Assembly (NCBI GenBank): GCA_017470815.1
Contig: JAFUXT010000018.1
Coordinates: 1-58,140 of the forward strand
Direction: 5' to 3'
Length of the DNA: 58,140 bases
DNA from: a bacterium
GTDB taxonomy: Bacteria; Cyanobacteriota; Vampirovibrionia; Gastranaerophilales; Gastranaerophilaceae
The notes under the pieces were generated by a model that saw only the letters and a program-made list of their open reading frames with translations, was not told the DNA's origin and did not search any database. The translations under genes were made by a program, and so were the position numbers. Below are positions 25,647 through 34,886 of this stretch, one piece after another. How positions within the stretch are numbered: the first letter of the stretch is position 1; the number at the start of each line of letters is the position of its first letter.

Positions 25647-26075
25647 TTATAAGTGTTCATATTTAAAGATGAACTCTGTAAAACCCTGTCCTGTTTCATT
25701 TGTAAAAGTTGCTGCATTTTTTGTGCGTTGTCTAACGGCATTTGTAATACGATATTCTGATAAATTTTGCAAAGATTTAATCATGTTGTTTAATTCCTGC
25801 AAAATTTCATCTATTGCCATATCATTTGTCGCATATACACTAAACTGAATATCTGAAACACCAGCCGTATTGTAACCCTCGTCATTCTGACAAAGAGTTT
25901 GAGCGTTTATATCGTTGCCACTATCAAGAACATGTAAAACGCAATAAGGGGTTTTTTGGTTTGCAGGAGCAATGCCAAAAAATATGTTACCTTTTAAAAG
26001 GCTACCAGCACCCTCATTAAGCCCTGTTGATTTTTCTTTTAAGGTTTGCCATAAGTCTATGTTAAAAGTCCTCAT
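25647..26075 (-). CDS. Tail terminator/completion protein
   Basis: 142 residues. Helix followed by DEILQELNNMIKSLQNLSEY and ATFTNETGQGFTEFIFKYEHL, similar in style to the tail-terminator family (gpU/DUF3168 type). Position just before the tube gene supports it. Confidence 0.55.
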   Translation of the reverse strand: MRTFNIDLWQTLKEKSTGLNEGAGSLLKGNIFFGIAPANQKTPYCVLHVLDSGNDINAQTLCQNDEGYNTAGVSDIQFSVYATNDMAIDEILQELNNMIKSLQNLSEYRITNAVRQRTKNAATFTNETGQGFTEFIFKYEHL

Positions 26076-26076
26076 A

Positions 26077-26499
26077 TTAAGCCCCCTCGCTCGGCTTTTT
26101 GAATATTACATTACCGTCCTCGTCCGTAGGAAATTGAACATTCTCGTTAATAAATTCTATACGATATTCGTTATGGTCAACTTTGCCACACTTTTTAATC
26201 ATGCCTATATTCTGATTTATAGGAATGATAGAAAAGAACGAAAATGCTTTGCCGTCAACATTTCTCAAAACCATTTTATCATCAAATTTAACTGACGTAG
26301 GAGCAAACAAAATTCCTGACATACGCAAAGTTTCTTTGTCATAAATGTCAAGTAATTTTGAATAATATTGTCCCATAGGATACTGAATTATGCCCTTAAA
26401 TTTTTTCTGAAAGATATAATCAGCATGCCTATTCTCATAATCATCAACGGCAGGCTTTTTCCATGCACTTAAAATCTTATAGTTGTCCTTTAATAACAT
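26077..26499 (-). CDS. Head closure (stopper)-like protein
   Basis: 140 residues from ATG 26499 (GGGGAG upstream), overlapping the previous gene by 23 nt. Beta-rich with GIIQYPMGQYYSKLLDIYDKET. Located between connector and terminator, the place of head-tail joining proteins. No clear motif. Confidence 0.45.
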   Translation of the reverse strand: MLLKDNYKILSAWKKPAVDDYENRHADYIFQKKFKGIIQYPMGQYYSKLLDIYDKETLRMSGILFAPTSVKFDDKMVLRNVDGKAFSFFSIIPINQNIGMIKKCGKVDHNEYRIEFINENVQFPTDEDGNVIFKKPSEGA

Positions 26500-27037
26500 C
26501 AGGATACTCCCCATTTCCGATTTTAACTAATTCTTGACCGTCCTCCAAATCAGGGTTAGCAATAAACTCTGCCATAAGCCTAATAACAGGACGATACTTT
26601 TCAGGCACTACCATTCTTTCAATAACGGCAGGCTCTTTGCGTGGCGTGTGGAACGGACTTGTTTCAAGTTCAAAAACGCCGTTATTTTTACCTTTTACTA
26701 TTGAAAGCCCTTTGTAAGTGTCAGAGTTCCAAGCAATAACATCACCTATTGTCGCTTGAAAGCCTTTAAGATTTCCGATTTTATTTGCCCCAGTAAGCCC
26801 GAAATGACCCATAACAGCATTTTGACCCTTATTACAGTCAGGGCAACGATTATAAGGAGTTCTAAAATAAGCGTTGTTAATTTCAACCGACACATCTTCT
26901 ATTGCCTTTACAAGTTGTTCCGGTGTGTATTTTTTTTTCTCTCTGATAGCCGTATCTTCTGCCACAATTTTTGGCTCTGCTCCGATTTCAGCCTCAAATT
27001 TTTTTCCTCTTTTTTTGGTTTGTTTTTCGTCTGACAT
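26477..27037 (-). CDS. Neck-region protein of unknown function
   Basis: 186 residues. Lys/Glu-rich N-terminus, CPDCNKG (one Cys pair) near residue 65, TPRKEPAVIERMVVPE near the C-terminus. It lies between head-tail connector and stopper genes. Family not recognised. Confidence 0.45.
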   Translation of the reverse strand: MSDEKQTKKRGKKFEAEIGAEPKIVAEDTAIREKKKYTPEQLVKAIEDVSVEINNAYFRTPYNRCPDCNKGQNAVMGHFGLTGANKIGNLKGFQATIGDVIAWNSDTYKGLSIVKGKNNGVFELETSPFHTPRKEPAVIERMVVPEKYRPVIRLMAEFIANPDLEDGQELVKIGNGEYPDVIKGQL

Positions 27038-27048
27038 AATCAGCCCCC

Positions 27049-27780
27049 TTATGTTGAAATATGTTGAAAATATTTTACTGCGTCCTCAAGTTGCGTAGGA
27101 TATGAACCTAATCCATAATAATTATGAGGCTCAAAGTTAGTATAAGTATAATTACCCAAACGCTCTTGTCGTTTTTCCTTATCCTCTCTCAAGAACAAAT
27201 CAAAAGCAAGCATGGCAAATACATTATCCAAAAATTGAGGAGGAAAATCAACAAAAAGCAGTCCAATGGTTTCCGCTTTTCCGCTAACTCGCATATTAAG
27301 CCCCCTGTTGTCAATTTTGATAGTATCATCGCCCACTTCTAAAACTTGTGTTAGATATTCATTCGTGCAAGTTTTAACGATAATATAATCGTCTGCTTGA
27401 ACATCTATGTCATCATTTATACTTGTAATGTTAATTTCTTCTTTTGTGTTCTCGCCATAAACCAAAATAACATCTTCGTAAATGTGTGAATTATGACATT
27501 TTACAAAAGGATTATGAATTGCATTGCAAACTGACATAATAAACGGAAATAGGCTATATAAAATTGTTTTGTCAATATTTTCATCAATTTGTTGCCATTC
27601 TTCATCAATAAACTCCCAACTTGTACCGTCAGTTGTTAATAACGCAGTTGTCCCCTCAATATCAGTAATAGGCTCTTGAGTGGTTTCGCCACTTTCCTCG
27701 TCAGTAATCTCATTATAAAGGCTCTCGACAACCAAATCATATTTATTAGACAATAATTTTATTTTTGCTAAAGCGTTCAT
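27049..27780 (-). CDS. Head-tail connector (adaptor)-like protein
   Basis: 243 residues. Acidic N-terminal half; C-terminal FPPQFLDNVFAMLAFDLFLREDKEKRQER is like the helical end of gp6-type adaptors. Preceded by a strong hairpin terminator (27799-27833), so it probably has its own or readthrough transcription. Confidence 0.45.
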   Translation of the reverse strand: MNALAKIKLLSNKYDLVVESLYNEITDEESGETTQEPITDIEGTTALLTTDGTSWEFIDEEWQQIDENIDKTILYSLFPFIMSVCNAIHNPFVKCHNSHIYEDVILVYGENTKEEINITSINDDIDVQADDYIIVKTCTNEYLTQVLEVGDDTIKIDNRGLNMRVSGKAETIGLLFVDFPPQFLDNVFAMLAFDLFLREDKEKRQERLGNYTYTNFEPHNYYGLGSYPTQLEDAVKYFQHIST

Positions 27781-27798
27781 TATTTATTCCTTTTTCTT

Positions 27799-27833
27799 AA
27801 AAAGCCCTGCCTCATTTGCAGGCAAGGCTTTTT
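27799..27833. terminator. Rho-independent terminator, symmetric
   Basis: AAAAAGCC..TGCCT and AGGCA..GGCTTTTT form a GC stem with T-runs on both strands, between the LEM-like gene and the connector gene. Confidence 0.75.
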
Positions 27834-27862
27834 AATTGTGTAGTGTACTCTTAATGTAAAGG

Positions 27863-28159
27863 TTATTTCTTTTCTTGAATAAGTTTAATAATATCAGCCT
27901 TATTAAAAGCCTCGTATTCATCATCAGTATATTCCAAGCCAATTTCTTTAGCCTTTTCAACTAATTCAGCCTTATTCATTTTATCTAAAGGTTTTTCGTC
28001 AGGTTTCTTTTCTTCTGAATTACCTTTGACAATTTCACATATACCTTTAATATGTTTGTAGAATAAAGGGTCAATGTTAATTATTTCGCCCTTTTTTCCA
28101 AATTTTTGTCCCTCTGTTTCAGAGAGATAATAATTATCTCGTTTTAGTTTAACTTGCAT
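27863..28159 (-). CDS. Small head protein with HeH/LEM-like C-terminus
   Basis: 98 residues. C-terminal MNKAELVEKAKEIGLEY...NKADIIKLIQ is a helix-extended-helix (HeH/LEM/SAP-like) fold used by many phage head or tail genes. The leader GGGACTTTACAATG is nearly the same as that of the DGR target gene. Confidence 0.55.
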   Translation of the reverse strand: MQVKLKRDNYYLSETEGQKFGKKGEIINIDPLFYKHIKGICEIVKGNSEEKKPDEKPLDKMNKAELVEKAKEIGLEYTDDEYEAFNKADIIKLIQEKK

Positions 28160-28201
28160 TGTAAAGTCCCTCGCTTTGTTGTTAAAATTGTATCACAAAA
28201 A

Positions 28202-28245
28202 GTCAAACAGGGCATAGGGGTTTAGCCTATGCCTTTGAGTTTGAC
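28202..28245. terminator. Long stem-loop at the end of the 28227 gene
   Basis: GTCAAAC (28202-28208) pairs with GTTTGAC (28239-28245) and inside it GGCATAGG with CCTATGCC, overlapping the stop codon. Probably a terminator or RNA-processing signal after the capsid-region gene. Confidence 0.6.
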
Positions 28246-28592
28246 GGTAAAGTCAATAAATCAACTGTTCTTGTCAAGCCAGTCGGTAGCGTAATGCTTG
28301 CGATATAAGGCTTTGTTAAAACAATTTCAAGATAAGCAGTTTTAGTTCCGGCTTGAGTTCTTGCCTTAATGTATTGTTTATCCAATGCAACAGGGTTTGA
28401 ACCGTCAGAACTTTCAGAAACATTTACAGTAGTTCCGCTAACAATAGCGTCTGCCTCTGCCTTTGTACCAGTATAGTTTGCAGCACCGCTTGCCCCGTTT
28501 GCCAATACGGAAAACAAAGTTTGGTAGCCAACAGTAGCGATATTAGTTGCAGCAGCAGCCTTTTCAAGTTTGTCAATAAGTGTGTAGCACAT
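28227..28592 (-). CDS. Head decoration/accessory candidate
   Basis: 121 residues, immediately after the major capsid gene, RBS AAAGGAG. Ala/Thr/Gly-rich, TKTAYLEIVLTKPYIASITLP. The position is that of decoration or head-fibre proteins, but no family was recognised. Confidence 0.4.
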   Translation of the reverse strand: MCYTLIDKLEKAAAATNIATVGYQTLFSVLANGASGAANYTGTKAEADAIVSGTTVNVSESSDGSNPVALDKQYIKARTQAGTKTAYLEIVLTKPYIASITLPTGLTRTVDLLTLPSNSKA

Positions 28593-28647
28593 AATATTTG
28601 CTCCTTTATTTCCTTTTAAGTAGTAACCGTTTTTATTTGAGGATTTT

Positions 28648-28665
28648 GGGGCTATTAAAAGCCCC
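28648..28665. terminator. Hairpin between capsid gene and next gene
   Basis: GGGGCT (28648-28653) pairs with AGCCCC (28660-28665). T-runs are weak; it may attenuate, so that capsid mRNA is more abundant. Confidence 0.4.
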
Positions 28666-28687
28666 TATCCCCCCAAATCAATTTTTC

Positions 28688-30022
28688 TTATGCAGCAGTA
28701 CCGATTAAGAGTTTAACATATTTGAACTGTGTCAAAACTGCGTCATATCTTTCAGTAAGCAACATATCTCTGTTCTTTAAGTGGTCATGTATCATAAAAC
28801 GACCAACAGGGCGTTTATAACCAGCCACCGCAGACGGAGGCAAAATTGCTGCTTTTACATTCGCTGCAACTGCTGCCGGAAGTGTAAAGCCGTCATCAAA
28901 AATTACAGGAACATTCAACAACGGTACAACTGCGTCAACGTGGAAAGGTTGTGTACCTAACCCTTTTTGAACAAAACCAAGTTCAAACTTGTAGCGGTGA
29001 TTATCGTCTTGTTCAGTAATAACATTAGCCCAAGTTGTTCTGTCAATAAACAATACACCTTTACATCTGTTTGAAATACACAAATTCATAATATCAGACA
29101 TTGTTACAGTTCCGCTTGTAGCAACATGAACTTCGCCAACCTTACCATAAGTATTACCTCTTTCATAATTGATAATACCTTTGATTTTTTCAGCAGAATT
29201 TCCAACCCAAAGGTCTTTTGCTACGCCTCTACGGCAACCTCTAACAAGTTTACCATTGACATAATTTTCAATTCTGAAAGCAGTATCTTCAATTTCATCG
29301 TATGTAATTCTTGCCGGAGCGTCATAATCTTTTAAGTTCAAATTTGCAGAAACAAAGCAACCGTCATCAATAGAATAGCCAATTCTTTCTAATGTTTCCT
29401 TAACTGCGGCAACATTTTCGTCCGGCTCAACTGTGTCAACGATAACTTTTTTAGTTCTGCTCATAGCAGGCTCAAAGTTGACAGCATTGAATAAGCCCTC
29501 GTCATATTCAATAAAGTCCTCTCTGATATTAGGGTCAACTTCCGGTATAATCAAAGCACCACCTCTGCTATCGTCAAAGCCAGCAAAGCCAGCGATAGTA
29601 GCGTCAAGTTTGATTTCTTTTCCGTTGATAGCGTCCCTTACTTGTTTGTTCAATTCAACAAGATAATCTCTGTACTGTTGTAAGGTAACTTTTTCAGCAC
29701 CGTCCCTAATACAAGAATTTAAGCGTTGTAATTGTACTTTTTCAATTTCAGTAGCGTCATCAACTTTAGTTTTAGCATTATTAGCGTTTTGCAATTCAAC
29801 TAATTCTTGCTTAACTTTGTCAATAGACTGTGAAATTGTTTCTTCAAGTTCAGTTTTTAAACCGTCCTTGATTTCAACACCTTTTGCCTCAAGTTTAGTT
29901 TCAACGGCAGAAACAAGACTTTTCTGCATATCTTCTAACTTGATTTCCTCCGATTTTACAGGAGGTTGATTAGACGGTGTTCCCTCTAATTGTACTTTAA
30001 ATTTGTCAGCATGTTTTCTCAT
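28688..30022 (-). CDS. Major capsid protein, HK97 fold
   Basis: 444 residues. The N-terminal about 115 residues are coiled-coil (KPVKSEEIKLEDMQKSLVSA..., delta-domain scaffold), removed by the adjacent protease in this family. The rest has the HK97 pattern (N-arm, EYDEGLFNAVNFEPAMSR, P-domain, GLGTQPFHVDAVVPLLNVPV near the end). Start overlaps the protease stop (TAATG). Confidence 0.85.
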   Translation of the reverse strand: MRKHADKFKVQLEGTPSNQPPVKSEEIKLEDMQKSLVSAVETKLEAKGVEIKDGLKTELEETISQSIDKVKQELVELQNANNAKTKVDDATEIEKVQLQRLNSCIRDGAEKVTLQQYRDYLVELNKQVRDAINGKEIKLDATIAGFAGFDDSRGGALIIPEVDPNIREDFIEYDEGLFNAVNFEPAMSRTKKVIVDTVEPDENVAAVKETLERIGYSIDDGCFVSANLNLKDYDAPARITYDEIEDTAFRIENYVNGKLVRGCRRGVAKDLWVGNSAEKIKGIINYERGNTYGKVGEVHVATSGTVTMSDIMNLCISNRCKGVLFIDRTTWANVITEQDDNHRYKFELGFVQKGLGTQPFHVDAVVPLLNVPVIFDDGFTLPAAVAANVKAAILPPSAVAGYKRPVGRFMIHDHLKNRDMLLTERYDAVLTQFKYVKLLIGTAA

Positions 30023-30642
30023 TACTGTTCCCCCTTTATTGCTTTAATAACATTTTCTAATGCCGTATGCACATCTGCGTTAGAAATTTCAGTTTTAATA
30101 ACTGTTTCCTCCGTCTTATCCCCCTGTGCTTGAGGTTTTTTTGTATTTGCGAACTCTAAAAGAGTTGCGTTTTCATTGGCTGGAATATCAGTTAAAGATA
30201 CTTCGTACCAATCAAATTCTGTTACATGAAATACATCATCAATCCACTCGCCGTCAAGCGACCAGCCGCCTATTGAAAGCCCAACATAGATACCTTGTTC
30301 ATAAACAGCGAGTAGTCTTTCGTTACCTGATTTTGGTATTTCCAAAACAACTAATACTTTCTCGCTAATTTCCTCGCAAGAAACAACCTTACCAACAGGC
30401 AAACCATGTTTTTCATAAACGGCAACATTTTTGCCTGCGGCTTTGTTTGCAGCCCAAGCGTCCAACAACGCTTTATTTTCCACAATAAACCCAGCAGAGT
30501 TTTTGTCAGGAGTGCTTGCAATAGCCATAATGTATGTATATTTTTCCTCATCACGTTCAAAGTCAAATTCAAGTTTAACCTCGTTTTCATTGACCTTTTG
30601 CAGTTTTAGAAAAATGCGTTTTCCGTCTATCTTTCCTGTCAT
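30022..30642 (-). CDS. Prohead protease (S78 family)
   Basis: 206 residues from ATG 30642. YEKHGLPVGKV holds the His, GIYVGLSIGG the Ser, EVSLTDIPAN the last S78 motif. It cleaves the delta domain during head maturation. Its promoter lies 22 bp upstream. Confidence 0.85.
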   Translation of the reverse strand: MTGKIDGKRIFLKLQKVNENEVKLEFDFERDEEKYTYIMAIASTPDKNSAGFIVENKALLDAWAANKAAGKNVAVYEKHGLPVGKVVSCEEISEKVLVVLEIPKSGNERLLAVYEQGIYVGLSIGGWSLDGEWIDDVFHVTEFDWYEVSLTDIPANENATLLEFANTKKPQAQGDKTEETVIKTEISNADVHTALENVIKAIKGEQ

Positions 30643-30663
30643 CAATTTTCCCTCTTTGATTTA

Positions 30664-30692
30664 ATAATATACGATTATTATTTTTTTTGCAA
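30664..30692 (-). promoter_or_regulatory. Structural-gene promoter upstream of protease/capsid
   Basis: Minus strand: TTGCAA (30692-30687), 17-bp spacer, TATTAT (30669-30664); preceded by AATTG. Confidence 0.62.
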
Positions 30693-30704
30693 CAATTTGT
30701 ATTT

Positions 30705-32051
30705 TTATTCGTTATTTTCGCTTGTAAATTCCGTTGTATTGTTGCCATTCATGCCACTTTGAGTAACTTTAACACTTTGAACAGTTAATTCATCGTCCCT
30801 ATAATCGCCAAGAGGAGCGTAGTTATACATTCCTCTGCGTTCTTTTACTGTAAATATGCCCAAAGTAGGCAAATCTTTCATCATAGACAAAAATCTTGGT
30901 CGCAACGCAGGAATATTCTGCTCAAGATAAAACACTTCAAGGTCGTCAAACCCGACATTTTTATACTTATAAACATCAAATAAATGGTTGAAAATACCTT
31001 GAAATAAAGGGCAAATAGTCATATCAAACAACATGAGCATGCCTTTTTCATAGTCTTTGCTTTGAACGGTTTTACCCAAAACCCAATTTACGCCAAGTCT
31101 GCGATATATTGCGTCCTCTGCGGCTTTCAATACCTCCGAAAACTCCATATCTTTATTATTTTGTGAGAATTGCTTTACATCTTTTTCAGCAGAACCGTCA
31201 ATAATTATGGCACTTCCAGCATTTCCAGCCCCAGCGTGCTTAACCCTTATTTCTTGCCTTAATTGTTCCCTATGTTTTGGATTTAATAAAGATTTAATCA
31301 AGAATATAAGTGAGGGTCTTGCCCCATTTTGCAATAAACTCTTATTATGATAACACCCAAACCAATACATAAGCGTTTCAATACCTGTGCCAAGCAAAAT
31401 AGACGCTGGTAAATATGAGCATTGAGGGTCAGCATTCCAATAAGGTGCTAAAATATAATTTCTATCATCTTCTTTTTGATAATAAGTTCCGTTAAAAATA
31501 TAATTTCCGTCAAAAGAACCTGAATTATTGACCAAATAAGAGCCAATACGATTATTTGCGACATCTGCGGTTGCAGATACTAACTCTGCGTCCAAAATTT
31601 TAATAGAAACAGGCTTTGTACCCTTAAAAATAAAGGCGTAATACACAATGCCATGCAAAATATAGTCTTTTGAGGATTTTTCAAGAAATTTTTTGCGATT
31701 TACTCCGGCAGACGGATTTTTAAACAGTTGATTTAACTCTTTTAAGCGTGTGTCGTTTGTGCGTTCTGCCACCTGATTTTTGGTTTTATCCCAAAAAACA
31801 GGCTCTATCATTTGAATATTGTTAGCGATGAGGTCAACACTTGTGCCTACACACGAAATTTGTCTGTATGCAGCGTCCCATTCAGACGGTTGTAATACAG
31901 GTTTACGCATATTTGTTGAAAAATCGTGATACGGAGTTCCGACAACCTTGCCGTCTTGAATAAGGACATCGCCTCCCTCACAAAAGCCGTCATCTTCTTT
32001 TATTTTTTTAATGTAGCCCATGCGGCTCATTATTTTATCGGTTAAGGACAT
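30705..32051 (-). CDS. Portal protein, HK97 type
   Basis: 448 residues. SVDLIANNIQMIEPVFWD near the N-terminus, then LYSR-like LGTGIETLMYWFGCYHNKSL, GAIYRRLGVNWVLGKT-like and MTICPLFQGIFNHL. It forms the 12-subunit DNA gate. RBS GGGGGAATTTTAG. Confidence 0.82.
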   Translation of the reverse strand: MSLTDKIMSRMGYIKKIKEDDGFCEGGDVLIQDGKVVGTPYHDFSTNMRKPVLQPSEWDAAYRQISCVGTSVDLIANNIQMIEPVFWDKTKNQVAERTNDTRLKELNQLFKNPSAGVNRKKFLEKSSKDYILHGIVYYAFIFKGTKPVSIKILDAELVSATADVANNRIGSYLVNNSGSFDGNYIFNGTYYQKEDDRNYILAPYWNADPQCSYLPASILLGTGIETLMYWFGCYHNKSLLQNGARPSLIFLIKSLLNPKHREQLRQEIRVKHAGAGNAGSAIIIDGSAEKDVKQFSQNNKDMEFSEVLKAAEDAIYRRLGVNWVLGKTVQSKDYEKGMLMLFDMTICPLFQGIFNHLFDVYKYKNVGFDDLEVFYLEQNIPALRPRFLSMMKDLPTLGIFTVKERRGMYNYAPLGDYRDDELTVQSVKVTQSGMNGNNTTEFTSENNE

Positions 32052-32376
32052 CTAAAATTCCCCCTTTTATTTTAGATGATAGCCTAAATTTTAAAAATTT
32101 TCAACAATTAGTATGCCCTGTTATCAGGGAGCGACCCTGACTATCGTTGCGTAGGGCTTACGCAGACTTAACAAGCCTCATTTTCCCCGAACTTATTAAA
32201 GGTGCGACCTTTGTATCGTGCAAAGTTCTTGCTTTTTCCGGACAAAGTTTTTGATGTCAACATCAACGCAAGAGAATTTGAGCCGAATGTGTTAAGCGAG
32301 TATGAGGACAAACGCTTTGAGGATAGCCTGACTTTCATTTATAAATGACTTTCAGTAGCCATAGCCTTGTTTGCCA
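32052..32376. other. 325-bp gap with structured sequence, no clear gene
   Basis: Between portal and the Cys protein. Holds the portal promoter (32076-32104), CCCTG/CAGGG/CCCTG arms at 32116-32139 that can pair in two ways, TGCGTA...TACGCA at 32148-32164, and TTGATGT-CA-ACATCAA at 32251-32266. The plus strand has an open frame 32172-32348 (GTG possible at 32202) with protein-like composition but no database-style signature I know. Confidence 0.5.
32076..32104 (-). promoter_or_regulatory. Structural-gene promoter upstream of portal
   Basis: Minus strand: TTGAAA (32104-32099), 17-bp spacer, TATCAT (32081-32076); preceded by AATTG, as in the other structural-arm promoters. Confidence 0.58.
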
Positions 32377-32655
32377 CTAATACAAATCATTATATCCAAT
32401 TTGGCATGCTTTGTCAATTAAATCGGCTGGAGGCTTACCATATTTTGCAAATAAACCTCTTATAACTTGCCTCAAAACAGGGGTATTGTAGCCTTTTTGT
32501 GTGGTTTTACAGTAACGATAATAAATGCAATTTTGGCATGTGTGTTGCAAATAACACTCAACCGATAACAAAGTCCACCCTTTGCCAATGTTTACTTTTC
32601 GCCATTCCCAAGTTTTATTGCCTCTATTCTTATTTTTTTTATTTTTTCTACCCAT
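32377..32655 (-). CDS. Small Cys-containing protein after terminase
   Basis: 92 residues; very basic N-terminus (GRKNKKNKNRGNK) and CYLQHTCQNCIYYRYCKT, four Cys likely binding a metal, with a helical end. Nucleic-acid binding is plausible. Begins one base after terminase ends. Confidence 0.45.
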   Translation of the reverse strand: MGRKNKKNKNRGNKTWEWRKVNIGKGWTLLSVECYLQHTCQNCIYYRYCKTTQKGYNTPVLRQVIRGLFAKYGKPPADLIDKACQIGYNDLY

Positions 32656-32656
32656 T

Positions 32657-34549
32657 CTAACTAACTCTAACGGCTAAAGAGCCAAATTTACCTTTTAATA
32701 ACAAACATGCCAAATTATCAGGAGCGTCATCGTGTTTTACACCTTTTTTATAGCCCCAAACTTCTTTTAAGTATTCCTCGTCAGTTTCTTCAACAAATTG
32801 TACTGCTGGCAACAGTTCTTGCCCCTCCTCACGCCAATAAGGACGGATAGTGCTGACAATTTTTGTATGCTTATTCATACTTTCATGGTAACTATCAACC
32901 ACAAAGCCCAATTCTCTAAACTTATCGCCCATAAGTCCCTTATCGGTATTAGTTTCCATAAATATTTTTGAAACACCGCATTCAAACAAAACTTCTGCAA
33001 CTTCCATATAGTTTTTATCTAAAGCCGTTTTATACATACGACCATATACAATGACCTCGTTTGTTTCCCAATTACAAGCCCCTATGCCAACGGCAGTACG
33101 GTCATCGCCCGAATATGCAGCGTCAATGGCTGCAAATACTTCCCAAGCGTTCTGATAAAAAGTTTTTGAATAATTGCCGACATTTTTAATTTTAGGGAAT
33201 GGCTTTTCAGCGTCAGAAACAAGAGATAGCATATAGTTTGCTTGAAATAATGCGTCATCATTTAATACACGCTTTTTCCATTCAATATCCTCTTTGGTCA
33301 TCAAGCCTGTTTGATAGCAATTATATACAAACAAGCCACGCAGCATGTTTAGTTGTCGGATTTCTTTTTTAATCGCTTTGATTTCTTTTGGCGACAAATT
33401 TCTTAAGTCTATTTCTTCAAGTTCTTTTTGCCTGTCGGACTTCTCTTTTAAGCCTCGCTCCATAAGAGCAAAAGCGTCCTCCTCATGCCAAGGTGTACCA
33501 ATGTTAAGTATGCGAGTATCTGAAAAACCTTTATTATTTGACAGTATATTCATCAATTCCTGATACTTTGCAATAGTGCTGCGTCTTTCAGCCTCACTTT
33601 CTCTGTCGTCAGTAGTAACAATATCGTCCGTTATAATCAAGGCAGCATGTTTACCTGTTAATGGCGAACCAAGCCCCAAGCCTCTTAATTGAAATTCCCC
33701 TGAAAGACTTGTATTTAAGTTAGTATCAATGCTTAATGCGGTATCAGTAGTTTTTTTAAAGCCACCTTTTTTGACAATATCGGGGTGTAAAATGTTGATA
33801 AATGTCTGAAACAAAGGTGTATCAAGAATTTTGCTGACACCATTTACAAGTTCCTTTACAGCGTCCTCCGATTTACGCAATAAAATTATGGTCAAAAGAG
33901 GATTTAATATAAGCAGAATGGCTATGCAGAGCCTTAAGCAGGTTGATTTAAAACTATCCCTGTGTGCTTGGTGGACGGTAACACGAAATCCTTGAGGGTT
34001 TAACACCCATGTTTTAATCCATTGGCTATGAATAGGCTCTAACAAGTCATAACCCGTCCCCAGCATACGACCAACCATGTGTGCCTCGTTTGTAAGCAGA
34101 TGAACGACCTCCTCTTTTGTCCAGCGTTTTTCTTGCTCCTCTTTTCGCTTGCGGTCATACTCGATTTTTGCTTGACGAACAATATCCAATGCAGTCGGCT
34201 GTTGTTCCTCCTCTTGAACAGGCGTAACTGGCTCTTGTAAAAATGCCGGAAAATGCTCTCTTGGCTCGTTGCGTACAATATCCATTCCGTTATGAGTAAG
34301 CCAAAATTCCCCACCTTTTACTTTACTGTCCTTGCCTTGACGGTGCAAAATATAAATACCATGCTGCTTAAATATAGGCGTAGCCAACAAAACAGTCCTT
34401 GCAAGATTTTCAGGAAAGACTTTTATAGAACTAACAAAGTCAAAATATTCAGGGTCAATGGCAGAACAATAGCCCCTGTTACTATTGAGAAACAGCATAA
34501 ATTTGATGTAGTTATTGTATTCAGTATTATTTATTGGAGTTCTCGGCAT
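32657..34549 (-). CDS. Terminase large subunit
   Basis: 630 residues. ATPase: VHQAHRDSFKST is a deviant Walker A (basic residue early), HAALIITDD Walker B. C-terminal RNase H-like nuclease: FAAIDAAYSGDD, IFMETNTDKG and HDDAPDNLA give the acidic triad. It drives DNA packaging; the start overlaps terS by 23 nt. Confidence 0.88.
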   Translation of the reverse strand: MPRTPINNTEYNNYIKFMLFLNSNRGYCSAIDPEYFDFVSSIKVFPENLARTVLLATPIFKQHGIYILHRQGKDSKVKGGEFWLTHNGMDIVRNEPREHFPAFLQEPVTPVQEEEQQPTALDIVRQAKIEYDRKRKEEQEKRWTKEEVVHLLTNEAHMVGRMLGTGYDLLEPIHSQWIKTWVLNPQGFRVTVHQAHRDSFKSTCLRLCIAILLILNPLLTIILLRKSEDAVKELVNGVSKILDTPLFQTFINILHPDIVKKGGFKKTTDTALSIDTNLNTSLSGEFQLRGLGLGSPLTGKHAALIITDDIVTTDDRESEAERRSTIAKYQELMNILSNNKGFSDTRILNIGTPWHEEDAFALMERGLKEKSDRQKELEEIDLRNLSPKEIKAIKKEIRQLNMLRGLFVYNCYQTGLMTKEDIEWKKRVLNDDALFQANYMLSLVSDAEKPFPKIKNVGNYSKTFYQNAWEVFAAIDAAYSGDDRTAVGIGACNWETNEVIVYGRMYKTALDKNYMEVAEVLFECGVSKIFMETNTDKGLMGDKFRELGFVVDSYHESMNKHTKIVSTIRPYWREEGQELLPAVQFVEETDEEYLKEVWGYKKGVKHDDAPDNLACLLLKGKFGSLAVRVS

Positions 34550-34886
34550 TTTCTACCTCAATATAGTCAACATCAATAACGCCCTCTTTTTGTTCTTCAA
34601 TAAGGCGTTGCTTTTCTCTCGCCATGAGTTCTTTAACCTCATTATAAGAGGCATTGAGATTAACATTGACTTGCGTAATCGTTGTTTCCGTCTTATCAGC
34701 CCATTTGCCTTTTGAACGGTTTTTAAGAGTAAATTTTATAGCGTCAATATTTGGAGGTAACTTTGCCTCAAGAGTATGTACGCAGCCGTCTTTGTCTATC
34801 TGCTCTTTTGTAACAGTAGCCCCCTCAATAAGTTCTTTTAAGCCTTGCTCCGCTTTCTCTTGCCATTCTTCATCTGATAGCGTCAT
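34527..34886 (-). CDS. Terminase small subunit
   Basis: 119 residues from ATG 34886 (GAGGAGGGG upstream). C-terminal IDAIKFTLKNRSKGKWADKT is the 'LKNR..WxDK' stretch of small terminases. Recognises the packaging site. Confidence 0.7.
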   Translation of the reverse strand: MTLSDEEWQEKAEQGLKELIEGATVTKEQIDKDGCVHTLEAKLPPNIDAIKFTLKNRSKGKWADKTETTITQVNVNLNASYNEVKELMAREKQRLIEEQKEGVIDVDYIEVENAENSNK

